A stretch of DNA of 13,143 nt. It comes from an uncultured Porphyromonadaceae bacterium. GTDB taxonomy: Bacteria; Bacteroidota; Bacteroidia; Bacteroidales; Barnesiellaceae_A. Location: positions 1 through 13,143 of the forward strand of contig UQMR01000065.1 of assembly GCA_900542255.1 (NCBI GenBank). Reading direction: 5' to 3'. The notes beneath the pieces were generated by a model, which saw nothing but the letters and a program-made list of their open reading frames with translations, searched no databases and had not been told where the DNA came from. Below are positions 6,957 to 13,090 of this stretch, one piece after another (positions within the stretch are counted from its first letter, which is position 1; the number at the start of each line of letters is the position of its first letter). The position numbers were made by a program, and so were the translations under genes.

Positions 6957-8138
6957 ATGAAAAGAGCTACGTTATTTCCGCTTGACGCTTTCGAGAATAT
7001 AGAAACGCCCTTCTATTATTATGATACCGACTTGTTGCGTCGCACCTTGGCGGCCCTTCTGTCGGCCATGCCGCCGCACTCTAAGGCGCACTATGCCGTA
7101 AAGGCCAACGACAACCCCCGCCTGATGAAGATTATCGCTGCGAGCGGGATGGGTGCCGATTGTGTGAGCGGCGGAGAGATTGCCGCAGCCATAGCAGCCG
7201 GTTTTGCGCCGCAGGAGATTGTATTCTCGGGTGTAGGCAAGAGCGACAAGGAGATACTTCTGGCCTTGGAACATGGCATCGGTTGCTTTAATGTGGAGTC
7301 TTTGCCAGAGCTCGAAGTCATAGATACGTTGGCAGCCCGTTGCGGCAAGATAGCCCCTGTGGCCTTGCGGCTGAATCCCCATATCGACGCCCATACCCAT
7401 AAGTATATCACCACGGGGTTGAGCGAGAATAAATTCGGCATAGATATTACGGTAGCCGATGATGCCATAGCCCGCGCGCTTGCCATGGCGCATGTAAGGT
7501 TGCGTGGTGTGCATTTCCATATAGGTTCGCAGATTCTTACCCTCGACCCTTTCCGGCTTTTATGCCGTCGCATAGGCGAGTGGCTGCAACGGTGGCAGGA
7601 GCAGGGCATCTTTATGGAGTATATCAATGTGGGGGGCGGTCTCGGTATAGACTATGATGCCCCCGATGAGCACCCCATGCCCGACTTTGCAGCCTATTTC
7701 GACGTATTTGCCAATGAACTTGCGTTGGAAGAGGGGCAGACACTCCATTTCGAACCCGGCCGTTCGGTAGTGGCGCAGTGTGGCAGCCTTATTACGCGGG
7801 TACTTTATGTAAAACAGGGATTGAACAAGAAATTTGCCATTGTTGATGCCGGCATGAACGATTTGTTGCGGCCGGCTCTTTACCAAGCACACCATGCCAT
7901 AGAGAATCTTACGGCAACACATGATACCTCCGATACCTACGATGTGGTAGGACCCGTATGTGAGTCGGCCGATGTTTTTGCTACCGGTATCGAGCTGCCT
8001 GTCGTAGAACGCGGCAGCCTGCTTGCCATCCGTTCGGCCGGGGCATACGGCGAGACCATGGCGTCGCGCTACAACAGCCGAGAATTGCCCCGTACCTATT
8101 TCTCTGACGAACTGTTGCCGGCCGTGCAGAAAATCTGA
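6957..8138 (+). CDS. lysA: Diaminopimelate decarboxylase
   Basis: This PLP enzyme removes CO2 from meso-diaminopimelate to give lysine, the last step of the pathway begun by the upstream gene. The 393-residue form starting at 6957 (MKRATLFPLDAFENIETPFYYYD) matches the usual length and N-terminus. An ATG at 6921, overlapping the lysC stop as ATGA/TGATG-type coupling, would add 12 residues and cannot be excluded. Key elements: the PLP lysine K49 in HYAVKAND, HIGSQ (188-192), the phosphate-binding GGGLG (226-230), EPGRS (266-270), the catalytic C335 in GPVCESAD, and the substrate/PLP tyrosine near GAYG (362-365). It is a fold-type III alanine racemase-like barrel plus beta domain. No frame damage is seen. 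Confidence 0.95.
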   Translation: MKRATLFPLDAFENIETPFYYYDTDLLRRTLAALLSAMPPHSKAHYAVKANDNPRLMKIIAASGMGADCVSGGEIAAAIAAGFAPQEIVFSGVGKSDKEILLALEHGIGCFNVESLPELEVIDTLAARCGKIAPVALRLNPHIDAHTHKYITTGLSENKFGIDITVADDAIARALAMAHVRLRGVHFHIGSQILTLDPFRLLCRRIGEWLQRWQEQGIFMEYINVGGGLGIDYDAPDEHPMPDFAAYFDVFANELALEEGQTLHFEPGRSVVAQCGSLITRVLYVKQGLNKKFAIVDAGMNDLLRPALYQAHHAIENLTATHDTSDTYDVVGPVCESADVFATGIELPVVERGSLLAIRSAGAYGETMASRYNSRELPRTYFSDELLPAVQKI

Positions 8139-8177
8139 TGCAGAATAGAATATTATATGTTAAACTTTGTGTAATCG

Positions 8178-8209
8178 CTTGCAAACGTTGTTGAGTAATT
8201 ATATCTTTG
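8178..8209 (+). promoter_or_regulatory. Promoter of the perR-rubrerythrin unit
   Basis: CTTG (8178-8181), a 20-nt spacer and TATCTTTG (8202-8209) match the Bacteroidota promoter with one mismatch in the -33 box. The start site falls near 8216, about 27 nt before the perR ATG. The 8-bp palindrome ATTGCAAT (8211-8218) covers the predicted start and the region around it is A/T rich; it is a possible operator for autoregulation, but it does not clearly match the known PerR box. Confidence 0.6.
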
Positions 8210-8242
8210 TATTGCAATTAAAATTAAAATCATTCTAAACAA

Positions 8243-8671
8243 ATGGACACACTGAGGTCACATATACAACAACGCTTGGTAGAGCACGGCATAAAGCCAT
8301 CGTTGCAACGTATTGCTGTTTTGGAATATCTTATGACGCATGCTACGCATCCTACCGTCGATACGATTTTCAGCGACCTCTATCCCTCTATCCCCACGTT
8401 GTCGAAGGCAACGGTTTACAATACGCTGAAACTCTTGGTACAATGCGGTGCGGTAAATATGATAACCATCGACGAGAAGAATGCCCGTTACGACGCTTGT
8501 ACTACCCCTCACATGCACTTCCGTTGCCGTGAGTGCGGGGCGATTATAGATATAGAGCAAGAGTTGCCGGTTACACTGAACTTGCCCCAAGGTACGGTCG
8601 TAGAGAGTTGCCAGACCTACTGTTATGGTGTGTGTGCCGCATGCAACAAGCAAGATATAACTTTACATTAA
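8243..8671 (+). CDS. perR: Fur-family peroxide-responsive repressor, PerR type
   Basis: A 142-residue metal-dependent DNA-binding repressor. The N-terminal winged helix includes KPSLQRIAVLEYL and a recognition helix at LSKATVYNTLKLL (about 53-65). The regulatory metal site of PerR is complete when aligned with B. subtilis: H36 (HPTVD), D84 (RYDA), H90 and H92 (PHMH), and D103 (IIDI). Having Asp rather than Glu at position 84 is typical of PerR, where Fe(II)-catalysed oxidation of the two histidines signals peroxide. The structural zinc site is C95/C98 and C131/C134. The next gene, 30 bp downstream, encodes a peroxide-reducing rubrerythrin, which fits. Fur and Zur are less likely, because of the residues and the neighbour. 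Confidence 0.9.
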   Translation: MDTLRSHIQQRLVEHGIKPSLQRIAVLEYLMTHATHPTVDTIFSDLYPSIPTLSKATVYNTLKLLVQCGAVNMITIDEKNARYDACTTPHMHFRCRECGAIIDIEQELPVTLNLPQGTVVESCQTYCYGVCAACNKQDITLH

Positions 8672-8701
8672 TAAATATAACCAATTAAAGAAGGAAAGAT
8701 T

Positions 8702-9247
8702 ATGAAATTCATTTGTACTGTTTGCGGTTATATCCACGAAGGAGATGCCGCTCCCGCAGAATGCCCGCAATGCCATGTTCCCGCTTCTAAATTCAAAGTT
8801 TTGGAAGAGAATAACGGTATAGAGTTCGTTGCCGAGCACCACATAGGTGATGGCGTTGTAGAAGACCAAGAGGTGATGGAGGGTTTGAAAGCCCACTTCG
8901 CCGGCGAATGCACCGAGGTAGGTATGTACCTTGCCATGAGCCGTCAGGCCGACCGCGAGGGCTATCCCGAAATCGCCGAGGCTTACAAACGCTTCGCTTG
9001 GGAAGAGGCCGAGCATGCTGCCAAATTTGCCGAACTGCTGGGTGAGGTAGTATGGGATACGAAGAAGAACCTCGATGCCCGTATGCACGCCGAGAGCGGT
9101 GCTTGCGCCGACAAGTTGCGCATTGCCAAACGTGCCAAAGAGCTGGGCTACGACGCCATCCACGATACCGTACACGAAATGGCTAAGGATGAGGCTCGTC
9201 ACGGAAAAGCCTTTGAAGGCCTCTACAACCGCTATTTCAAGAAATAA
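8702..9247 (+). CDS. rbr: Reverse rubrerythrin (N-terminal rubredoxin domain)
   Basis: A 181-residue diiron peroxidase that reduces hydrogen peroxide to water in anaerobes and microaerophiles, with electrons passed through its rubredoxin centre. The order of domains is reversed relative to classical rubrerythrin. The rubredoxin-like iron site comes first (C5, C8 in CTVCGY; C21, C24 in CPQC), followed by the ferritin-like four-helix bundle (about 60-181). The bundle carries EC-TE (FAGECTE), the first ExxH in EEAEHAAKF and the second in [10 protein letters not shown] as diiron ligands. A clear purine-rich ribosome site (AAGAAGGAAA) sits just before the ATG at 8702, unusual for this phylum, and suggests strong translation. 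It is probably in one transcript with perR and under its control. A hairpin terminator follows. Confidence 0.92.
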   Translation: MKFICTVCGYIHEGDAAPAECPQCHVPASKFKVLEENNGIEFVAEHHIGDGVVEDQEVMEGLKAHFAGECTEVGMYLAMSRQADREGYPEIAEAYKRFAWEEAEHAAKFAELLGEVVWDTKKNLDARMHAESGACADKLRIAKRAKELGYDAIHDTVHEMAKDEARHGKAFEGLYNRYFKK

Positions 9248-9273
9248 GTTGTAAGTAGTATTCCTGCAAAACA

Positions 9274-9320
9274 AAGGGCTGCATGAGTTATTTCCGACTC
9301 TTTGCAGCCCTTCTCTTTTT
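9274..9320. terminator. Rho-independent terminator after rubrerythrin, probably bidirectional
   Basis: AAGGGCTGCA (9274-9283) pairs perfectly with TGCAGCCCTT (9303-9312). An inner GAGT/ACTC pair (9285-9288 and 9297-9300) extends the stem. The plus strand then reads CTCTTTTTCT, a good T-tract. Reading from the other side, the stem is followed by TGTTTT, so it can also end the minus-strand AraC transcript that converges from 9335. Confidence 0.85.
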
Positions 9321-9334
9321 CTATGGGCCGGGCG

Positions 9335-9895
9335 TTATATCTCATCTAAGGGCCGGCGGCTGTTGTGATGTTGCCTGAAAGCTGTCGGCGTTATCCCTGT
9401 TATGCGCTTGAATTGTGCGCTCAGGTGAGCCGCGCTCGAATACCCCATGCGATAGGCAATTTCGTTGAGAGACAATTCGTTATACATCAGGAGCTCTTTG
9501 ACGCGTTCTATTCTCTGTGCGATATAGAATTTTTCTACCGTAGTGCCGTGTATTGCCGAGAAGAGTTCGGCCGCCGTATCGTAATCCATATTCAGCCTGT
9601 CGGCAATATACTCCGAGAGGTTTGTTCGCTGCCCCTCCTTGCTGTAATGTGCCAGCTCTATCACGGCTACGCGTACCTGCTCGGCCAGGCGGTGCCGGCG
9701 GTCGTCTATCAGCTCAAACCCCAAGGCCCGCAACTCTTCGGCTAGTATCGGTTGCAACTCTTCCGGCAGCTCCTGCACGAGGGATACTTCGCCCAGTTTT
9801 ATATGGCCGACGGCTAAGCCGTGCCGTTCGAGCAGCGATTGCACGACCATGATGCAACGATTGCATACCATGTTTTTGATATATAGTATCTTCAT
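9335..9895 (-). CDS. AraC-type regulator with N-terminal CxxC metal-binding-like segment
   Basis: A 186-residue protein with two parts. Residues 1-70 resemble a heavy-metal-associated (HMA, ferredoxin-like) fold: MKILYIKNMVCNRCIMVVQSLLERHGL, with the CxxC pair C11/C14 in the loop after the first strand, then VSLVQELP and LRALGFELIDD. Residues about 100-180 are an AraC/XylS DNA-binding domain with two helix-turn-helix motifs (SEYIADRLNMDYDTAAELFS and LSLNEIAYRMGYSSAAHLSAQFKRITGITPTAFR). No sugar-binding cupin domain is present. This suggests a transcription factor that senses a metal or a thiol redox state directly; this is inference. Such fusions occur in Bacteroidota. No copper exporter or metal chaperone lies next to it, so its target is unknown. 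It converges on the rubrerythrin terminator. Confidence 0.85.
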   Translation of the reverse strand: MKILYIKNMVCNRCIMVVQSLLERHGLAVGHIKLGEVSLVQELPEELQPILAEELRALGFELIDDRRHRLAEQVRVAVIELAHYSKEGQRTNLSEYIADRLNMDYDTAAELFSAIHGTTVEKFYIAQRIERVKELLMYNELSLNEIAYRMGYSSAAHLSAQFKRITGITPTAFRQHHNSRRPLDEI

Positions 9896-10120
9896 ATAAG
9901 CAAGGGTGTAGGCTCACCAGGCATGACGTGTAATAAGCTATGCCGGAGGCGGGAGCTTGTCGGCAGGCTGCACCGATACGGGGCTTCGCATGGCATACAT
10001 TGGGAGGGGGATGCGGCGAGAAAAATCAGTCGCCCGATAAAGCAGGCCACAGCCCTGCGCACGTGTGAAAGTGGTATGAGGAGCAGAGCTGTGGCGGTAT
10101 GAAACGGAGTGAAAAGCATT
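9896..10120 (-). other. Structured intergenic region upstream of the AraC gene
   Basis: A 225-bp G+C-rich gap between the SUMF1-fold stop and the AraC start. It has no clear TAnnTTTG box. An open frame spans most of it on the minus strand but has no protein features. Two overlapping pairings are visible. GCAGG/CCTGC (10042-10046, 10054-10058) encloses the loop CCACAGC, and that loop is complementary to GCTGTGG at 10088-10094. The wider repeat is GCCACAGC (10046-10053) with GCTGTGGC (10088-10095). It could be a 3' end structure of the upstream gene, a leader of the regulator gene, or a small RNA. No known riboswitch family was recognised. Confidence 0.4.
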
Positions 10121-10954
10121 TTACGGCTCTATGGCTAAACGGAAGCCGATAAAAGCATCTTTGTAATCGGTGGGGGCAAAAGAACGGACACTCGTGCGAC
10201 AGTCACTCGCGGCCGATATATAGCCGCCGCCGCGGAATATCTGTTGGTCGGAACTGCCGCCCGTGGGGTCGGTTTGAGCAGCGGAAGAGTAGGGGGCATA
10301 CTCGTCTTCGCAAATCTCATAAACGTTGCCGCTCATGTCGTAGAGCCCTATTTCGTTGGGCGCCTTTGTTGCAACAGCCTGCGGCTCGCCACAATCGGCC
10401 GATGTCCATGCTACGGTTGCGAGGTCGTTGCTACCGCTATATTTCGTACTCTTGCTTTCCATAGCTCCGCGGGCAGCATACTCCCACTCGGCCTCGGTAG
10501 GCAGACGGAAGGTATAACCCGTTTTTTTCGACAGTAATTTTACAAACTCGTGGCACTCATATACGTTGATGTTGGTCACCGGCAGATTGGCACCCTTTGT
10601 TGTCGACGGGTTATAGCCCATGATGGCCTCCCATAGAGCTTGGGTACACTCGGTGGCGGCAATGTAGTAAGGCGAGAGCGTCACTTCGTGTACCGGTTTC
10701 TCGTCGGCAGCCGCGTCGGCCCCTTGCTCGGGTGTGGCACCCATCATGAAAGTGCCGCCCGGGATATATACGACGTCGATAACTACGCCCTCGGCAACGG
10801 GTATCGATAATTGTTCTATGCCGTTACCTGTTATTGCGGCAGAATCGGCCGGAATCGTGGCAGAGTCGGGTAAAACAGCCTCTTGTGCCGAAGCAATCGT
10901 GATGCAGGCTATCAGCGATGCTGTGCAACATAAAATCCTAAATTTAGTTTTCAT
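10121..10954 (-). CDS. Secreted SUMF1/FGE-fold protein
   Basis: A 277-residue exported protein with a formylglycine-generating-enzyme-like (SUMF1) domain. The start at 10954 (MKTKFRILCC...) begins a signal peptide cleaved after about residue 23 (ASAQ); the frame runs on to 11053 but would bury it and would begin inside the repeat array. After a Ser/Thr/Ala-rich linker, the domain reads VYIPGGTFMMGAT, EKPVHEVTLSPYYIAATECTQALWEAIMG, YTFRLPTEAEWEYAARG, NEIGLYDMSGNVYEICED, FRGGGYISAASDCRTSVRS and FIGFRLA. In true FGE the end motif has two catalytic cysteines (SWLCHESYC); here the first is replaced by serine (GYIS) and only one Cys remains (ASDC). Sulfatase maturation is therefore doubtful, and a binding or structural role, as for GldJ/GldK-type proteins, is more likely. 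Its promoter is in the tandem repeats just upstream. Confidence 0.85.
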   Translation of the reverse strand: MKTKFRILCCTASLIACITIASAQEAVLPDSATIPADSAAITGNGIEQLSIPVAEGVVIDVVYIPGGTFMMGATPEQGADAAADEKPVHEVTLSPYYIAATECTQALWEAIMGYNPSTTKGANLPVTNINVYECHEFVKLLSKKTGYTFRLPTEAEWEYAARGAMESKSTKYSGSNDLATVAWTSADCGEPQAVATKAPNEIGLYDMSGNVYEICEDEYAPYSSAAQTDPTGGSSDQQIFRGGGYISAASDCRTSVRSFAPTDYKDAFIGFRLAIEP

Positions 10955-11003
10955 AATATGGTTTGTTTGAGATAAATGTTCCGTAGTTTTTGTAATAGCT
11001 ATG

Positions 11004-11035
11004 CAAATATAGCGAAAGGCGAGAGCAGAGCCAAA
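11004..11035 (-). promoter_or_regulatory. Promoter in repeat unit 1 (gene-proximal)
   Basis: On the minus strand, TTTG (11032-11035), a 20-nt spacer and TATATTTG (11004-11011) form an exact Bacteroidota promoter. Transcription should start near 10997, about 43 nt before the SUMF1-fold ATG at 10954. It is the closest copy and the most likely main start. Confidence 0.75.
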
Positions 11036-11087
11036 CGAAAACGAAGTTTTCAAGTTTCGGCTAAGCCGAGCCGCCCTTTATATTCTC

Positions 11088-11119
11088 TAAATATAGCGAA
11101 AGGCGAGAGCAGAGCCAAA
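11088..11119 (-). promoter_or_regulatory. Promoter in repeat unit 2 (one mismatch)
   Basis: TTTG (11116-11119), 20 nt, then TATATTTA (11088-11095). The last base of the -7 box differs from consensus (G to A), so this copy may be weaker than the others. Confidence 0.5.
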
Positions 11120-11171
11120 CGAAAACGAAGTTTTCAGGTTTCGGCTAAACCGAGCCGCCCTTTATATTCTC

Positions 11172-11203
11172 CAAATATAGCGAAAGGCGAGAGCAGAGCC
11201 AAA
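11172..11203 (-). promoter_or_regulatory. Promoter in repeat unit 3
   Basis: TTTG (11200-11203), 20 nt, then TATATTTG (11172-11179): an exact match. A transcript from here would read through units 1 and 2 before the gene. Confidence 0.6.
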
Positions 11204-11255
11204 CGAAAACGAAGTTTTCAGGTTTCGGCTAGGCCGAGCCGCCCTTTATATTCTC

Positions 11256-11287
11256 CAAATATAGCGAAAGGCGAGAGCGGAGCCAAA
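11256..11287 (-). promoter_or_regulatory. Promoter in repeat unit 4
   Basis: TTTG (11284-11287), 20 nt, then TATATTTG (11256-11263): an exact match. The partial fifth unit keeps only TATATTTG (11337-11344) with no matching -33 box, so the series ends here. Confidence 0.6.
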
Positions 11288-11515
11288 CGAAAACGGAGTT
11301 TTCAAGTTTCGGCTAGGCCGAGCCGCCTGTATGCTACAAATATAGTGAAATTTCCCATAAAAATACACTCTGTCCGCGTAATAATTATGTTATAGAGACT
11401 ATCCCGCCAAAGCCAGTCGGGAATGATTATATATCGCAAATTATGGCTGTCGGCAGGTTGAGAAGCCCGATGGAACTTCATGATTTCCACTTTTCGAAAT
11501 CTTATGATTACATAC

Positions 11516-11546
11516 TTTGTTATTATACAATAAATGTATAAATTCG
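11516..11546 (+). promoter_or_regulatory. Promoter of the outer-membrane protein and plsC genes
   Basis: TTTG (11516-11519), a 19-nt spacer and TAAATTCG (11539-11546, one mismatch to TAnnTTTG) point toward the gene at 11570. The leader would be about 18 nt. The remaining part of this gap, 11351-11515, shows only a weak TCCCG/CGGGA hairpin (11402-11422). Confidence 0.5.
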
Positions 11547-11569
11547 CCCTGCAAATTCGATAAATAAAT

Positions 11570-12193
11570 ATGAGCAAGACACTATTGGCTATATGGCGGC
11601 ACGCATTTGCCGCGCTGCTTTGTGTGGTGACAACAACAGTAACCGCACAGAATCTTCCCGAAGGTAACGCAACATCGGGAATTACTACATCGGGTACAAC
11701 CACAGAGACACCTGCGATAGAGACACCCGCACGCCTTATGCGACCTATCGCATTGGGGGCGGAAGTAGGAGCAAATATCGACCTCTCGGGCACCGAAAGC
11801 AGTTGCTTCGATATAGATGTGTATGCAGGCTATCGCAAAGGCATGATACAGTGTGCAGGATTGGGAGTAGGCGTGCATCCTTCGTTTGCACACAAGCGCA
11901 TGTTTATACCCGTATACGCCATGTTCCGTTGCAACTTCAAGCCCGGTAAGTCGCTCTGCTTTTTCGACCTGAAAGCCGGTATGTCTATCAACGAGCTCAC
12001 CCGCAATGTACACAATACCGGGGCATACGCCTCGGGAGGCATAGGCTTCAACCTTGCATCGTCGCGACAATTCAGCACCTATGCCATCGTAGGGTATAGC
12101 TTTACGCAGATAACCCCGTTTGCCGACGGCGAGACGATGCGTAACGAGCACGCGTTACATGCCGTTTCCATCCGTATAGGTATAACATTCTGA
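11570..12193 (+). CDS. Probable outer-membrane beta-barrel protein of unknown function
   Basis: A 207-residue exported protein that I do not recognise as a named family. A signal peptide (MSKTLLAIWRHAFAALLCVV, cleavage near VTAQ) is followed by a low-complexity Thr/Ser/Glu/Pro linker (about 28-57) and then alternating, aromatic- and glycine-rich strands: IALGAEVGANIDL, CFDIDVYAGYRKGM, GLGVGVHPSF, FIPVYAMFRCNF, CFFDLKAGMSI, GAYASGGIGFNL, FSTYAIVGYSFT, and the final AVSIRIGITF. Ending in phenylalanine is typical of outer-membrane barrels inserted by the BAM machinery. An eight-stranded barrel of the OmpW/porin-like type is the most likely shape. The plsC gene follows after 16 bp, so the two are probably co-transcribed. 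Function unknown. Confidence 0.75.
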   Translation: MSKTLLAIWRHAFAALLCVVTTTVTAQNLPEGNATSGITTSGTTTETPAIETPARLMRPIALGAEVGANIDLSGTESSCFDIDVYAGYRKGMIQCAGLGVGVHPSFAHKRMFIPVYAMFRCNFKPGKSLCFFDLKAGMSINELTRNVHNTGAYASGGIGFNLASSRQFSTYAIVGYSFTQITPFADGETMRNEHALHAVSIRIGITF

Positions 12194-12209
12194 CAAATCG
12201 TATTTTGCC

Positions 12210-12944
12210 ATGCGCTACATATATCTCCTTTACCAATGGCTCATAGCCGTGCCCATCTTGGCAGTGCTTACCATCGTAACCGCACTTGTAACTATGGCAG
12301 GATGCGCCATAGGCAACCGCAACTGGTGGGGCTTCTATCCCCCCATGTTCTGGGCACGATGTTTTTGCATATTACTCTTTATTCGCACCGAGATACGCGG
12401 GCGTGAGAACATAGACAAAAACACCTCGTATGTCTTCGTGGCAAATCATCAGGGAGCATTCGATATATTCCTCATATACGGTTACCTCGGGCACAACTTC
12501 AAGTGGATGATGAAGAAACAGCTGCAAAGCATCCCCTTTGTAGGCGCTGCCTGTGTAGCCGCAGGGCATATCATGGTAGATAAGTCGAGCCCGGCAAAAC
12601 TCAAACACACCATGCAACTGGCCGAGCAAACCCTGCGGGGCGGTATGTCGCTCGTCGTATTCCCCGAGGGAACGCGCTGCCAGGATGGCAGGTTACACCC
12701 CTTCAAGCGCGGCGCCTTTATGCTTGCCGAGGAGTTCTCGTTGCCCGTCGTTCCCCTCTCTATCGACGGCTCATTCCATCTGTTGCCCCGTGGAGGCCTG
12801 AATGTGCACCCCGGCAAAGTGACGTTGACGATACACCAACCCATCATGCCGCCCACCTCGGGAAAATACGATATGGAGACACTTATGCGCCTATCCTACA
12901 ACAGCGTAGCTTCGGCGCTGCCCGGAGAGAAACCTTTGGCATAG
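12210..12944 (+). CDS. plsC: 1-acyl-sn-glycerol-3-phosphate acyltransferase (PlsC family)
   Basis: A 244-residue membrane enzyme that adds the second fatty acyl chain to lysophosphatidic acid, giving phosphatidic acid, the precursor of phospholipids. Residues about 5-35 and 43-58 are hydrophobic and probably anchor it in the inner membrane. The acyltransferase motifs are in the expected order: motif I NHQGAFD with H80 and D85 (HX4D), motif II-like FKWMMKKQLQSIPFVG (97-112), motif III FPEGTR (151-156), and motif IV LPVVPLSIDGS. Length and order agree with PlsC; an ornithine-lipid acyltransferase (OlsA) is a related alternative. Its placement after an outer-membrane protein gene suggests an envelope-related transcript but does not narrow the substrate. 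Confidence 0.9.
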   Translation: MRYIYLLYQWLIAVPILAVLTIVTALVTMAGCAIGNRNWWGFYPPMFWARCFCILLFIRTEIRGRENIDKNTSYVFVANHQGAFDIFLIYGYLGHNFKWMMKKQLQSIPFVGAACVAAGHIMVDKSSPAKLKHTMQLAEQTLRGGMSLVVFPEGTRCQDGRLHPFKRGAFMLAEEFSLPVVPLSIDGSFHLLPRGGLNVHPGKVTLTIHQPIMPPTSGKYDMETLMRLSYNSVASALPGEKPLA

Positions 12945-13063
12945 CCATTGAGAGCCTTGTAAAACAGGCGTGTCGCCATGGTGATGGGAGAGGTTGAATT
13001 GTGAATAAATATTAATAATGTAATTTTTATAGTGCAGTGCGATACAAGTAAAAGAAAAAGCTG

Positions 13064-13071
13064 TAAATTTG
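13064..13071 (+). promoter_or_regulatory. -7 box for the tRNA gene
   Basis: TAAATTTG (13064-13071) is a full TAnnTTTG match located 19 bp before the tRNA. No convincing TTTG lies 19-21 nt upstream. The surrounding gap (12945-13090) is A/T rich and holds no gene. Confidence 0.5.
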
Positions 13072-13090
13072 CACTCCGTAACAGAAAACT

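Larger units (their letters stand above)
11004..11350 (-). repeat. Tandem 84-bp repeat array (four units plus a partial one)
   Basis: Four near-identical units run head to tail. Those at 11004-11087, 11088-11171 and 11172-11255 are 84 bp; that at 11256-11336 is 81 bp. A 14-bp partial start of a fifth follows (11337-11350). Units differ at a few positions only. There are no unique spacers, which excludes a CRISPR. Each unit contains two small hairpins: GAAAAC-GAA-GTTTTC (11037-11051 in unit 1) and TCGGCT-A-AGCCGA (11057-11069). Read on the minus strand, each unit also carries promoter elements (listed separately). The array fills the divergent gap between the minus-strand SUMF1-fold gene and the plus-strand outer-membrane protein gene. 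Confidence 0.95.

Noticed and set aside
9892..10119. 75-residue minus-strand ORF filling the gap before the AraC gene
   Set aside because: It ends just inside the AraC start and has no recognisable protein feature; the gap is better explained as structured noncoding sequence.
9896..10120. Known riboswitch (TPP or cobalamin), SRP RNA or RNase P RNA
   Set aside because: None of the conserved core sequences of these RNAs could be found on either strand; the resemblance was only general G+C-rich pairing.
11004..11350. CRISPR array
   Set aside because: The 84-bp units are contiguous and near-identical throughout, with no unique spacers and no cas genes nearby.
10976..11395. Protein-coding gene for a basic repeat protein on the plus strand
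   Set aside because: The only sequence content is the repeat itself, no ribosome site or plus-strand promoter was seen, and the same DNA carries well-spaced minus-strand promoter boxes. Kept only as an observation.
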